A stretch of DNA of 64,000 bases, taken from the NCBI GenBank assembly GCA_001768735.1, contig MEMB01000006.1:62001-126000 (forward strand), in the 5' to 3' direction. The stretch is from Alphaproteobacteria bacterium GWF2_58_20 (lineage in GTDB: Bacteria > Pseudomonadota > Alphaproteobacteria > UBA1247). Below, piece by piece: positions 8,288 to 17,259 of this stretch. A program made the translations under genes and the position numbers. Each line of letters begins with the position of its first letter. Within the stretch, counting starts at the first letter, position 1. Below the pieces are notes generated by a model. The model searched no databases. It worked only from the letters and a program-made list of their open reading frames with translations, and had not been told where the DNA came from.

Positions 8288-9271
8288 TCAGACCACTCCT
8301 GCCCGCAGGCAATCATGGATGTGGATGACGCCCACCGGTTTTTCCTCTTCCATCACAAACAGGCAGGTGATGGATTTCGTGTTCATCAGGTGGACAGCTT
8401 CGGCGGCCAGGGCCCCGGGCCGGATGGTTTTCGGCTGCCGGGTCATGATGCCCGCCGCCGGTTTTGCCAGCAAGTCCGGGGACATGTGGCGGCGCAGGTC
8501 GCCATCGGTAATGATGCCGCACAGTTTGCCTGCATCATCAACAATGCCCACACAGCCCAGCCTTTTCCGGGTCATGACCATAAGGGCTTCGGCCATGGTT
8601 GCAGGCGCATTCACCAGCGGCAGGTCATCGCCTGTGTGCATGAGGTCGGCCACGCGCAGGAGCTGGTTGCCTATCTGCCCTCCCGGATGGAATACCTTGA
8701 AATCCGTTGCGGAAAAATCCCGCTGCTCCAGCAGGGCAACGGCCAGGGCATCGCCCAGAACCAGCATCATGGTGCTGGATGTGGTGGGAGCCAGGCCAAT
8801 GGGGCAGGCTTCCGGGCTGGCTGGCAGGATGAGCGCCAGATCGGATTCCTGGGCAAGGGCAGATTCGGCCTTGCGGGTCATGCTGACCAGCGGAATGCCA
8901 AAACGGCGGCAATAGGCGATGATATTGACAAAATCATCCGCCCGCCCGGAATTGGACAGGGCCAGGACCATATCTCCGGGGGTAATCATGCCCAGGTCGC
9001 CATGACTGGCTTCCGCGGGATGGACATAAATGGCGGGGGTTCCGGTGGAGGCAAGGGTTGCCGCAATCTTGCGGGCGATGTGTCCGCTTTTCCCCATGCC
9101 CGTGGTGACCACCCGTCCGGCAAGGCCGGTCATCCGTTCAACGCAGTCCTTGAAGGTGGATCCCAGAGGGCCGTTTTCCACGGCTGTGGCCATTTCCCGC
9201 AGGCCGTCCGATTCGGTGGCGATGACGCGCAAGGCCGCAGCACAGGCACGGGAATGGAGGGGTTCACGCAT
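8288..9271 (-). CDS. kdsD: Arabinose-5-phosphate isomerase KdsD
   Basis: A 327-residue KpsF/GutQ-family isomerase that converts ribulose-5-phosphate to arabinose-5-phosphate, the first step of Kdo synthesis for LPS. The N-terminal SIS domain (about residues 35-170) carries TTGMGKSGHIARKIAATLAS and HGDLGMI; two CBS domains fill the C-terminal half (LMHTGDDLPLV, then IMTRQPKTIRPG). The start at 9271 matches the family N-terminus; 44 residues of further open frame upstream do not. It lies directly before the lptCAB genes, linking inner-core sugar synthesis to LPS export. Confidence 0.92.
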   Translation of the reverse strand: MREPLHSRACAAALRVIATESDGLREMATAVENGPLGSTFKDCVERMTGLAGRVVTTGMGKSGHIARKIAATLASTGTPAIYVHPAEASHGDLGMITPGDMVLALSNSGRADDFVNIIAYCRRFGIPLVSMTRKAESALAQESDLALILPASPEACPIGLAPTTSSTMMLVLGDALAVALLEQRDFSATDFKVFHPGGQIGNQLLRVADLMHTGDDLPLVNAPATMAEALMVMTRKRLGCVGIVDDAGKLCGIITDGDLRRHMSPDLLAKPAAGIMTRQPKTIRPGALAAEAVHLMNTKSITCLFVMEEEKPVGVIHIHDCLRAGVV

Positions 9272-9281
9272 GGGGTTGACC

Positions 9282-9899
9282 TTAGTGGTGGGCGAAAATA
9301 TCGGTTTCAGGCCATCCGGCGAGATCCAGCTCGACGCGGTAGGGAAGGAAGGCAAAGCAGGGTTCGGCCAGCGCATCCCGTCCTTCACGCTCCAGGATGG
9401 CATCCAGTTTTTCCTTCAGGGCATGCAGGTACAGGACGTCGGAAGCGGCATAAACCTGTTGCTCTTCTGTCAGGGTGCCCGTCCCCCAGTCAGTGCATTG
9501 CTGTTCCTTGTTGAGCGTGATGCCGAGCAGATCGCGGCACAAGGGTGCAAGGCTGTGCGATGGCGCATTGGTACGGGCCAGGCGCGAGGCGATCTTGGTG
9601 CAGTAGACCGGTGTGCAGGTCACGCCCAGATAGGCGCGGATGAAGGCCATGTCCGCCCGTCCATAATGGAAGATCTTGAGGACATCGCGGTCGGCCAGCA
9701 GCTTGCACAGGTTTGGTGCTGAATAGGAGACATGGCTGGGAAAAGTGACCAGATGCGCATGGCCATCCCCTGCGGAAAGCTGGACGACGCAAAGGCGGTC
9801 ACGGGACGGGATGAGACCCATGGTTTCGGTATCGACGGCAACGGAATTTCCGAAAGACAGTCCTTCGGGAAGGTCTCCCTCATGAACGAAGATAGCCAT
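9282..9899 (-). CDS. RNase D-like 3'-5' exonuclease domain protein
   Basis: A 205-residue DnaQ-superfamily exonuclease. Exo I is AVDTETMGL, exo II is IFHYGRADMAFI, and exo III is the YAASDVLYLHAL region, giving the DEDDy set. It contains only the nuclease domain; the HRDC domains of full-length RNase D are absent, as in the short alphaproteobacterial proteins annotated ribonuclease D. It is the first gene of the minus-strand LPS/rpoN unit and lies just downstream of tRNA-Leu, a suggestive place for a tRNA-processing nuclease, although the order may be chance. Confidence 0.8.
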   Translation of the reverse strand: MAIFVHEGDLPEGLSFGNSVAVDTETMGLIPSRDRLCVVQLSAGDGHAHLVTFPSHVSYSAPNLCKLLADRDVLKIFHYGRADMAFIRAYLGVTCTPVYCTKIASRLARTNAPSHSLAPLCRDLLGITLNKEQQCTDWGTGTLTEEQQVYAASDVLYLHALKEKLDAILEREGRDALAEPCFAFLPYRVELDLAGWPETDIFAHH

Positions 9900-9915
9900 A
9901 GGACCTCGCTTTCAA

Positions 9916-9949
9916 CAAAAAAGGACAGGACGTTGAACGGCCTGTCCTT
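9916..9949 (-). terminator. Rho-independent terminator of tRNA-Leu
   Basis: The stem AAGGACAGG/CCTGTCCTT (9921-9929 and 9941-9949) has nine pairs and an 11-base loop. On the minus strand it is followed by a run of T. It lies ten bases past the tRNA 3' end and before the RNase D-like gene. Confidence 0.75.
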
Positions 9950-9958
9950 CTGTAAAAA

Positions 9959-10045
9959 TGGTGCCCAGGAGAAGACTCGAACTTCCACGACCTTGCGGCC
10001 ACAGATACCTGAAACCTGCGCGTCTACCAATTCCGCCACCTGGGC
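9959..10045 (-). tRNA. tRNA-Leu (anticodon CAG)
   Basis: An 87-base gene read on the minus strand. The acceptor stem is GCCCAGG/CCTGGGC, the anticodon stem CAGGT/ATCTG encloses TTCAGGT (anticodon CAG), and there is a long variable arm as in class II tRNAs. The T-arm reads GTTCGAGTC. The CCA end is encoded. A terminator hairpin follows. Confidence 0.95.
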
Positions 10046-10160
10046 AGGTGAACGGTCAAGCTTTTACCCACTTGTTTTTGCCCTGTCAAAGATTTTTTCA
10101 TGGATTTGGCAAAATATGTTATCAAGAAGGATGGTTTCCAAAGAAAAAAAGGGGGCACGC

Positions 10161-13100
10161 ATGTTGCGCAGGTCGATGTTGTTTTGGGTGGGGTTGCTTG
10201 GGGTTTGCGCGACTGCCCATGCGGGTGAGGCCTTTGTTTCCGGCCAGTCAGTTTCCGCCGAACAGGCGGTGCCGCAGGTTTGCCTTGAGCTTGCGTCTCC
10301 CGCCGTGCGGGCTTTGGATATTCCCCTCGAACGTTTTGTGGACATCACGCCGCCCCTGCCCCGCGTGGTGGCGTCTGCCCGGAACGGCAAGCTCTGCCTT
10401 GAGGGGTTTGCCCATGGAGCCTCTTACCGGATTTCCTTGCGCAAGGGGCTGCCCACACAAGCGGGGCCCCTGTCTGAAGATGCCAAGGCCGATGTTTTCA
10501 TTCCCGATCGCATGCCGTCGGTGGCCTTCATGGGGCGAGGGCATGTTCTTCCGCGAATCGGCTCCGGGGGATTGCCCCTGCGGGTTGTGAACGTTCCGAA
10601 GCTGCGCATCCGCATTGCCCGCATCCATGACCGCAACCTGCTGTCGAGCCTTTCCCGTGTTCGTGATGATGAAGCTCTGGGAGCATATGCCTTTTCTGAA
10701 ATTTCCGACAATGCGGGGGAGCAGGTCTGGGAAGGCACGCTGGCTTCGCAGGGGCCCCGCAATACCGAAGTTGTGGTGGCCCTGCCGGTGGCAAAAGTGG
10801 TGGAATCCCTGAAGCCTGGCGTATATGTGGCCATGGCCGCGCAGGAAGGGGAGGATGAAGCCGCCTGGCGTGACCAGGCGACCCAGTGGTTTGTGGTGTC
10901 TGATCTTGGCCTGACGTCTTTTCTCTCCGATGGGGGGCTTGTGGTGGCGGTGCGTTCCCTGGAAACCGCCAAGGCCATTGCGGATGCCGAGGTGGTGTTG
11001 CTGTCCCGCAACAACAAGGAGCTGGTGCATGCCCGGACAAACCGGGAAGGCCTGGCGCGCATTGAAGCTGGCATGGTGCGGGGGCAGGGGGGCAATGCGC
11101 CGCAGGCGGTATACGTCTATGGGGCTGCCGGGGATTTCGCCTTTCTGGATTTTGGCGATACTCCCGTGGATTTTTCTGATCGCGGGGATAACGGACGTGC
11201 CTCTCCGGGCGCGCTGGATGTTTTTGCCTATACCGAACGGGGAGCCTACCGTCCGGGAGAAACCGTACATCTGGCAGTTCTGTTGCGTGATGCGGGGGGC
11301 CGTGCGGTACTGAACGTTCCGCTTACGGCAACCTGGCTCAGGCCTGACGATTCCGAGGCGGATCGGGAAGTTCTGGACATGGCGCAGGCCGGAGCGGCAA
11401 CCACGCGCCTCCTGCTGCCGGATTCGGCCATGACGGGATCCTGGAATGTGGTCATCCATGCCGGGGACCGGAAAACACCTCTGGCCCGCATCCCTTTCAT
11501 GGTTGAGGATTTTTCCCCGCCCCGCATTGCCTTCGACCTTGTGCCTGAAAAGCCGTTCCTGACCCGTCAGGAGGGTGGCCGGATACGGATTGCGTCGCGT
11601 TTCCTTTATGGCGCGCCGGGTGCCGGTCTGTCGGGAGAGGTGCGGACGTCGGTTCGCGTGGCTGAAACGCCGTTTCCGGACTTTGCCGGTTACCAGTTTG
11701 GCCTTGTCCAGGAAGAGGTTTTGCCTCTGGATGCCGGTGCGGTGTCTTTTGTGGCGGATGCGGAAGGGCAGGCCCTGGTGGATCTTTCCCTGCCCTCCCT
11801 GCCGGAAACGTCCCATGCGCTGGAGGCTGACCTCAAGACATCGGTCATGGATGTGGGCGGACGGTCCGTTCAGCGCAGCCTGACCCTGCCGGTTTTTTCC
11901 GAACGCGTAAGCCTGGGGGTGCGGGCCACTTTTGACGGGGCGATTCCAGAAGGGCATGAGGCCACATTTTCCGCCGTTGCCCTGGATGGTCTGGGCAAGC
12001 CCGTCGTTCTGGAAAACCTTCGCTGGGAATTGCTGCGCGAGGAATGGCATTACACCTGGTATCGTGTAAATGGGACGTGGAATGTCCGCAGCGTGGTACT
12101 GGATTTGCCCGTGTCATCGGGCATCTGGGCTTCCGGGGAAAAACCGGAATCGCTGTCTCCGGGGCGCTTGTCGGCGGGCCAGTATCGCCTGGAAGTGTTT
12201 GATCCCGAATCGGGCGCGGCGTCCAGTTTGCGTTTTTCCTCCGGATGGTGGTTTGGCGGAGAGGCTCGGGAGGATCGGCCCGACAATGTGACAGTGGTTC
12301 CTCCGGCCCTGCCTGTCGTTGCCGGTGCGGATGTGGAGCTGTTCATTACGCCACCTTTTGAATCCGAGGTTATGGTTATGGTGGCGGGCCGCAAGCCCGG
12401 TGTGGTGACCTCCGTGCACCTGACGGAGAAGGGTGGCAAGGTGCGCCTGCACTTGCCCGAGGATGAAATGGCCGGTGTCCATGTATTGGCCACGGCCATC
12501 AGTCGCCCGGAAGCCGGGAAGGCTTTTCTGCCGCGCCGCGCCGTGGGCATGGCATGGATTCCCTATGATACCCATGACCGTCAGCTGGGCGTTGCGCTGG
12601 ACCTGCCGGAGTTGGTCCGTCCAGACAATACGCTGGTGGCGGATGTGGCTGTATCGGGGGCCCAGCCGGATGAGCCTGTGTTCCTGATCCTGTCGGCGGT
12701 GGATGAAGGCGTGTTGCAGCTGTCCGGGTATTCATCGCCGGATCCCTATGGGTATTACTTTGGTCCTCGCCGCATGGCTGGGCGCTATTTCGATGTCTAT
12801 GGCCAGCTGATCAACCCTCAGGGTGCGGTGGCCGGGGCTGTGGAAAGCGGTGGGGATTTCATGCGGGCCATGAATCGCCAGATGGGTGCCATGCCTGCCA
12901 AGAACACACGGATTGTTTCCCTGTTTTCCGGTGTTGTGCCGGTAGATGGCCAAGGGCATGCGCAGGTGCCGTTGGTTCTGCCGGAATGGAATGGTAGCCT
13001 GCGGGTGATGGCTGTGGCCTTTTCCGCCAGCAAGGCGGGGGCTGCCGATCGTCAGGTGGTGGTGCGTGCGCCGCTGGTGGTGGAGCTTGTCCTGCCGCGT

Positions 13101-14894
13101 TTTCTGGCTGTGGGAGATACGTCTGAGGCCGTGGTGTCGCTGCACAATGTGGAGGGTCCGGCGGGCCCATTCGCTATTGACCTTGCGACATCCGGCAGCC
13201 TTGCGCCTTCTCCGAAGGACAGGATCCACGCGGAAGTTCTGGATATTGGGGCGCGCCGTGAGGTGTGGGTTCCTCTGTCCGCACAGACCCTGGGGGAAGG
13301 CAGGGTCGATGTTTCGGTCAAGGCCCCTTCCGGCCAGGTTTTCGTGCGGCATGGCATGGTGGATGTGCGGCCACTGGCGGCCCATGAAACCCGTATGGAA
13401 ACGCATGTCTTGCAGCCACATGCCAAGATGGTTGCCAAAGCCGACCTGCTGAAGGACATGTTGCCTGGCACAGGGCAGGCCCGCCTGATGGCTGGCTTTG
13501 TGCCCGAACTCGGGATTCCCGGCATGGTGGCCTATCTTCAGGCGTACCCTTATGGTTGTGCGGAACAGACGGCCAGCCGTCTTCGCGCATGGCTGGCGCT
13601 GGAGAGCCTGGGATTGCCGGTTCCGCCCACCCGTGATTCCATGGTCATGGACCTTGTCCGCCGCTTGTCTGGCATGCAGGGATGGGGCGGACAGTTTACG
13701 CCCTGGGGCGGGGAAGATGCCTCGGATGCCTTTGTTTCCGCCGAAGGCATGGATGTCCTGCTGGAAGCACGCAAACGCGGGTTTTCTGTTCCGTCTCCGG
13801 TTCTGGACAACGGAATGAAGGCCTTGCGCGGGATTGCTGCCCAGAATGACCCATCGGTTACGGATATGCCATCCGTGGTTCATGCCGCCCATGTGCTGGC
13901 CCGTGCCGGCGATGCCGACATCTTCCGTCTGCGCCAGTTGAGGGACCAGGTGTTTGACCGGTTGCCAACGCCTATGGCGCGCGCGGAACTTGCCGCCGCT
14001 TTTGCCCTCATGGGCGACAAGGCCACAGCCTTCGACCTGTTCCGCAAGGTGGACATGAAACGGCAGGAAAGCGGCAAAACCCCTTATGGTTCGGACTGGT
14101 ATCTCCAGGATTACGGTTCGGCCCTGCGTGATGCGGCAGCGGTTGCCACCCTGGCGATTCGTTCCGGCCTGCCGGATTCGCTTTTGCGTCCCATGCTGGA
14201 GCATGTGGTGCGTGAACGCGCCGCCCAGCCTTCCGTCAGCACCCAGGAGGCGGCGTGGCTGGTCCAGCTGGCTTCGGAACTGGCTGGACACCAAGGCATT
14301 GTTCATCTGGCGGTGGATGGGAATGAGGTGACGTCAGACCGCCCGGTGGATCGCGCCATTCCTGAACAGGGACTGGTGCTGGAAAATCGTGGGGAATCGC
14401 CCCTGTATCTGGCGGTTTCCGTCTCAGGCATTCCGGAAAAGCCTTCAGCTGCGGTTGCCCGTGGCTATACCCTCCAGCGGCAGGTGTTTACCCTGGATGG
14501 AAAGGAAGTCCGCGATTTTTCCAGAATCCGTCAGAACACCCAGATGGTGGTTCTGCTGTCCGGCCAGTTTGATGCTGCCGGCATGCCGGACACACTGGTG
14601 GCGGACATGCTGCCGGCCGGGTTTGAACTGGTGCCTTCGCAATTGTCGCAGGGGATTGTTCCGGAAGGTATGCGCTGGTTGGAAAAGGTGACCGCCTCCC
14701 GACATGCCGAACTGCGGGATGACCGGTTCCTGGCGGCCCTTTATGCCAGCCGCGATCCGTTCCGCATGGCTTACCTGCTGCGGGCCATTACGCCGGGAAC
14801 CTATACCTGGCCGGGCCCCCATGTTGAGGACATGTATGGGCCGCAGAGATTTGCCACCGGTACGCCCCTGAAGGTGCAGGTTGTGGCGGAATAA
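10161..14894 (+). CDS. Bacterial alpha-2-macroglobulin (YfhM type)
   Basis: A 1577-residue secreted protease-trapping protein. The signal peptide is MLRRSMLFWVGLLGVCATAHA. MG-type beta domains follow (for example AYTERGAYRPGETVHLAVLL), then the A2M bait/alpha region, and the thioester motif CAEQ at residues 1133-1136 inside YPYGCAEQTASR, with the alpha-alpha barrel (thioester domain) after it. Intact CxEQ predicts covalent capture of attacking proteases. In bacteria this family is periplasmic and coupled to PBP1C, whose gene follows with a 14-base overlap, to defend the envelope after breach. ATG at 10161 gives the signal peptide; an in-frame ATG at 10131 would bury it. Confidence 0.92.
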   Translation: MLRRSMLFWVGLLGVCATAHAGEAFVSGQSVSAEQAVPQVCLELASPAVRALDIPLERFVDITPPLPRVVASARNGKLCLEGFAHGASYRISLRKGLPTQAGPLSEDAKADVFIPDRMPSVAFMGRGHVLPRIGSGGLPLRVVNVPKLRIRIARIHDRNLLSSLSRVRDDEALGAYAFSEISDNAGEQVWEGTLASQGPRNTEVVVALPVAKVVESLKPGVYVAMAAQEGEDEAAWRDQATQWFVVSDLGLTSFLSDGGLVVAVRSLETAKAIADAEVVLLSRNNKELVHARTNREGLARIEAGMVRGQGGNAPQAVYVYGAAGDFAFLDFGDTPVDFSDRGDNGRASPGALDVFAYTERGAYRPGETVHLAVLLRDAGGRAVLNVPLTATWLRPDDSEADREVLDMAQAGAATTRLLLPDSAMTGSWNVVIHAGDRKTPLARIPFMVEDFSPPRIAFDLVPEKPFLTRQEGGRIRIASRFLYGAPGAGLSGEVRTSVRVAETPFPDFAGYQFGLVQEEVLPLDAGAVSFVADAEGQALVDLSLPSLPETSHALEADLKTSVMDVGGRSVQRSLTLPVFSERVSLGVRATFDGAIPEGHEATFSAVALDGLGKPVVLENLRWELLREEWHYTWYRVNGTWNVRSVVLDLPVSSGIWASGEKPESLSPGRLSAGQYRLEVFDPESGAASSLRFSSGWWFGGEAREDRPDNVTVVPPALPVVAGADVELFITPPFESEVMVMVAGRKPGVVTSVHLTEKGGKVRLHLPEDEMAGVHVLATAISRPEAGKAFLPRRAVGMAWIPYDTHDRQLGVALDLPELVRPDNTLVADVAVSGAQPDEPVFLILSAVDEGVLQLSGYSSPDPYGYYFGPRRMAGRYFDVYGQLINPQGAVAGAVESGGDFMRAMNRQMGAMPAKNTRIVSLFSGVVPVDGQGHAQVPLVLPEWNGSLRVMAVAFSASKAGAADRQVVVRAPLVVELVLPRFLAVGDTSEAVVSLHNVEGPAGPFAIDLATSGSLAPSPKDRIHAEVLDIGARREVWVPLSAQTLGEGRVDVSVKAPSGQVFVRHGMVDVRPLAAHETRMETHVLQPHAKMVAKADLLKDMLPGTGQARLMAGFVPELGIPGMVAYLQAYPYGCAEQTASRLRAWLALESLGLPVPPTRDSMVMDLVRRLSGMQGWGGQFTPWGGEDASDAFVSAEGMDVLLEARKRGFSVPSPVLDNGMKALRGIAAQNDPSVTDMPSVVHAAHVLARAGDADIFRLRQLRDQVFDRLPTPMARAELAAAFALMGDKATAFDLFRKVDMKRQESGKTPYGSDWYLQDYGSALRDAAAVATLAIRSGLPDSLLRPMLEHVVRERAAQPSVSTQEAAWLVQLASELAGHQGIVHLAVDGNEVTSDRPVDRAIPEQGLVLENRGESPLYLAVSVSGIPEKPSAAVARGYTLQRQVFTLDGKEVRDFSRIRQNTQMVVLLSGQFDAAGMPDTLVADMLPAGFELVPSQLSQGIVPEGMRWLEKVTASRHAELRDDRFLAALYASRDPFRMAYLLRAITPGTYTWPGPHVEDMYGPQRFATGTPLKVQVVAE

Positions 14895-16932
14895 GCGCAA
14901 GGGCCTGCTTGCGGCTGGCGCTCTTGCCGGTGCGGTGGCTGGATGTGCCCTGGCCCTTTGGGTTTCGGACATGCCGCCGCCGCGCCTGGACCGGTTCCTG
15001 AACTCCGCATCGGTGGTGGTGGATCGGCAGGGGGAAGTGCTGCGCGCTTTTCCGGCCAGGGATGGCGCATGGCGTTTCGTGGTTTCGCCCGATGAGGTGG
15101 ATTCCGGATATCTGGGCATGCTGCTGTCCTTTGAAGACAAGGCATTCTACCAGCATCGTGGCGTGTCTCCGCGCGCGCTGCTGAGGGCGGCCCTCACATC
15201 GCTGTGGCATGGGCGCATTGTTTCGGGAGGCTCCACACTGACCATGCAGGTGGCGCGCCTGCTTGAACCGCGGCCCCGCGGGATTTTGGCCAAGCTGCAC
15301 GACATCGTGCAGGCTCTTCGGCTGGAACAGGCCTATGACAAGAAGACCCTGCTGGCCTTTTACCTGACACTGGCACCGGAGGGCGGCAATCTTGAAGGCG
15401 TGCGTGCGGGAAGCCTGGCCTGGTTTGGCCATGGGCCGGAACGCCTGACACCAGCGGAATCGGCCTTGCTGGTTGCCATCCCGCAATCCCCGGCCCGCCT
15501 TCGGCCTGACCGGGCCGGGCGCACCCGGCTGTTGCAGGCGCGGGCCAAGGTGCTGTCCGCGACGGGCAGCGACCTGTCCTGGGCAAACGCCCCCCTGCCG
15601 GAGGTGCGCCATGATTTTCCCATGCTGGCCCCGCATCTTTCCGAACAGCTGCATGGGCAGCATTCTGCCCCCGTTGTCCATACGACATTGGATGCAGGGA
15701 TGCAGCGCCGCGTGATGCGCCTGCTCGACAAGCATATGGCGTTTCTGCCATCCGGACTCTCAGCGGCAGTCATGGTGGTGGATGCCGCCAGCGGCGATGT
15801 GCGGGTGCATGCGGGATCTCCCGATTATTTCAGCGTGGCGCGCTCCGGCATGATGGACATGACAAGGGCCGTGCGCTCTCCGGGATCCGTCCTCAAGCCT
15901 TTCATCTATGCCCTTGCGGCCGACCGGCTCCTGGTGCATCCGGACACGGTGCTGCGGGATAGCGCACACGATTTTGGCGGCTATGCGCCCCGCAATTTTG
16001 ATGATGGCTTCCATGGATCCGTTTCCATGCGTCAGGCCCTCCAGCATTCCTACAACATTCCGGCTGTCATGGTTTTGGAAAGGCTGGGGCCGCTCACATT
16101 CGATGCGGCGCTGCGCGATGCCGGTGTATCGCTGGTTTTTGACCGTTCCCGCCATCCACCCCTGTTGCCGCTGGCACTGGGGGGCGTGGGCAGCCGTATG
16201 TTGGACATGATGGTGCTTTACGGAGCGCTGGCCCGCGGTGGGGAAACGGTATCCCTGCGCCTGCAGCCGGAGGATCCGGTTCGGGAACGGCCTTTTGTGG
16301 GGAGGGAGGCCGCGCAGGTCATCAACGGGATTTTACGGGGGACGCCACGGCCGGAGAATGTGCCAGCCCATGCCCTGCCGACCCTGGCCTACAAGACGGG
16401 CACATCCTATGGCTACCGGGATGCCTGGGCTTTTGGACATGTGGGCGGGCATGTCATCGGGGTTTGGTTTGGCTATCCGGATTCGCGGCCCTGTGCGGAA
16501 TGTACAGGGTTTGGTCTTGCCGCGCCCCTTCTGGCCGAGATTGCCCAGGCGCTGCCGCCCCTGCCTCTTGATCTCCCGGCCTTTGTGCCGGGCCTCCTGT
16601 CCCTTCCTGTTGAGGCGTTGCCGGCACTGTTGCGGGAATTTGGCCGGCCGGCCCTGTTGGACGCGGGCCCGGTGGATTCCCTGGAACTTGTGTTTCCCAA
16701 GTCCGGAAGCCTGTTGCAGGCAGGTGAGGCGATTCCGCTTTTGGCGCGGGGCGGAACACCGCCCCATGTTTTTCTCGTGGAGGGGGTTCCGCAAAAACCG
16801 GCGTCCCCGCGCAGCCAGCCAGCGTGGATGCCGGAAGGAACCGGGTTCTTCCATGTTTCCGTGATGGATGCCGCTGGCCGGAGCGTTCAGGCCGAGGTGT
16901 TCGTGGGAGATGGGGCGTTGGTGGATCCCTGA
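14881..16932 (+). CDS. pbpC: Penicillin-binding protein 1C
   Basis: A 683-residue bifunctional peptidoglycan synthase. It has an N-terminal membrane anchor (residues 8-28), a GT51 glycosyltransferase domain with the catalytic glutamate in SFEDKAFYQHRG (Glu85) and GGSTLTMQVARLL, a transpeptidase domain with Ser336-V-L-Lys339 and KTGT at 505-508, and a C-terminal BiPBP_C beta domain. The start is unusual: TTG at 14881, 14 bases inside the macroglobulin gene; the next ATG would delete the membrane anchor. Pairing with alpha-2-macroglobulin is conserved and fits a role in wall repair after damage. Confidence 0.9.
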   Translation: MWRNKRKGLLAAGALAGAVAGCALALWVSDMPPPRLDRFLNSASVVVDRQGEVLRAFPARDGAWRFVVSPDEVDSGYLGMLLSFEDKAFYQHRGVSPRALLRAALTSLWHGRIVSGGSTLTMQVARLLEPRPRGILAKLHDIVQALRLEQAYDKKTLLAFYLTLAPEGGNLEGVRAGSLAWFGHGPERLTPAESALLVAIPQSPARLRPDRAGRTRLLQARAKVLSATGSDLSWANAPLPEVRHDFPMLAPHLSEQLHGQHSAPVVHTTLDAGMQRRVMRLLDKHMAFLPSGLSAAVMVVDAASGDVRVHAGSPDYFSVARSGMMDMTRAVRSPGSVLKPFIYALAADRLLVHPDTVLRDSAHDFGGYAPRNFDDGFHGSVSMRQALQHSYNIPAVMVLERLGPLTFDAALRDAGVSLVFDRSRHPPLLPLALGGVGSRMLDMMVLYGALARGGETVSLRLQPEDPVRERPFVGREAAQVINGILRGTPRPENVPAHALPTLAYKTGTSYGYRDAWAFGHVGGHVIGVWFGYPDSRPCAECTGFGLAAPLLAEIAQALPPLPLDLPAFVPGLLSLPVEALPALLREFGRPALLDAGPVDSLELVFPKSGSLLQAGEAIPLLARGGTPPHVFLVEGVPQKPASPRSQPAWMPEGTGFFHVSVMDAAGRSVQAEVFVGDGALVDP

Positions 16933-17004
16933 AGGGGAAACCCTGGTTCCGTGAAGAGGATCCGGCATGGAGAACGAACGTTTCTTCAGGAAAATTCCGG
17001 CATG

Positions 17005-17030
17005 AAAAAACCGCCTTGCGGCGGTTTGTT
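17005..17030 (-). terminator. Terminator downstream of tRNA-Gly (also faces pbpC)
   Basis: CCGCC-TTG-CGGCGG hairpin at about 17011-17023, flanked by a run of A on the left (T on the minus strand) and GTTTGTTTCTT on the right. It can end tRNA-Gly on the minus strand and possibly pbpC on the plus strand. Confidence 0.7.
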
Positions 17031-17042
17031 TCTTCTGAAAAA

Positions 17043-17117
17043 TGGAGCGGGCGAAGGGATTCGAACCCTCGACCCTAACCTTGGCAAGGTTATGCTCTAC
17101 CCCTGAGCTACGCCCGC
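17043..17117 (-). tRNA. tRNA-Gly (anticodon GCC)
   Basis: A 75-base gene on the minus strand. The acceptor stem is GCGGGCG/CGCCCGC, the D-arm reads TAGCTCAGGGGTAGAGC, the anticodon stem AACCT/AGGTT encloses TTGCCAA (anticodon GCC), and the T-loop is GTTCGAATC. CCA is encoded. Confidence 0.95.
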
Positions 17118-17259
17118 CCATCTGTTCAGGGGGCGAATATATAGCGCAAGATTTTTTCAATGCAAGCGTTTTTTTTACAAACGCCGGCCCTGCCCGTAAA
17201 AAGACCGGTTTGACCAGGGTTCCCGCAGCATGGGACGGCGGATTGGGCAGGTGTTGGGA

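Noticed and set aside
8096-9514. Long plus-strand frame across lptC, kdsD and the RNase D-like gene
   Set aside because: Antisense to three well-supported genes.
10248-12050. 600-codon open frame antisense to the macroglobulin gene
   Set aside because: Shadow of a high-G+C coding strand; composition is rich in Arg, His, Pro and Gly and there is no domain.
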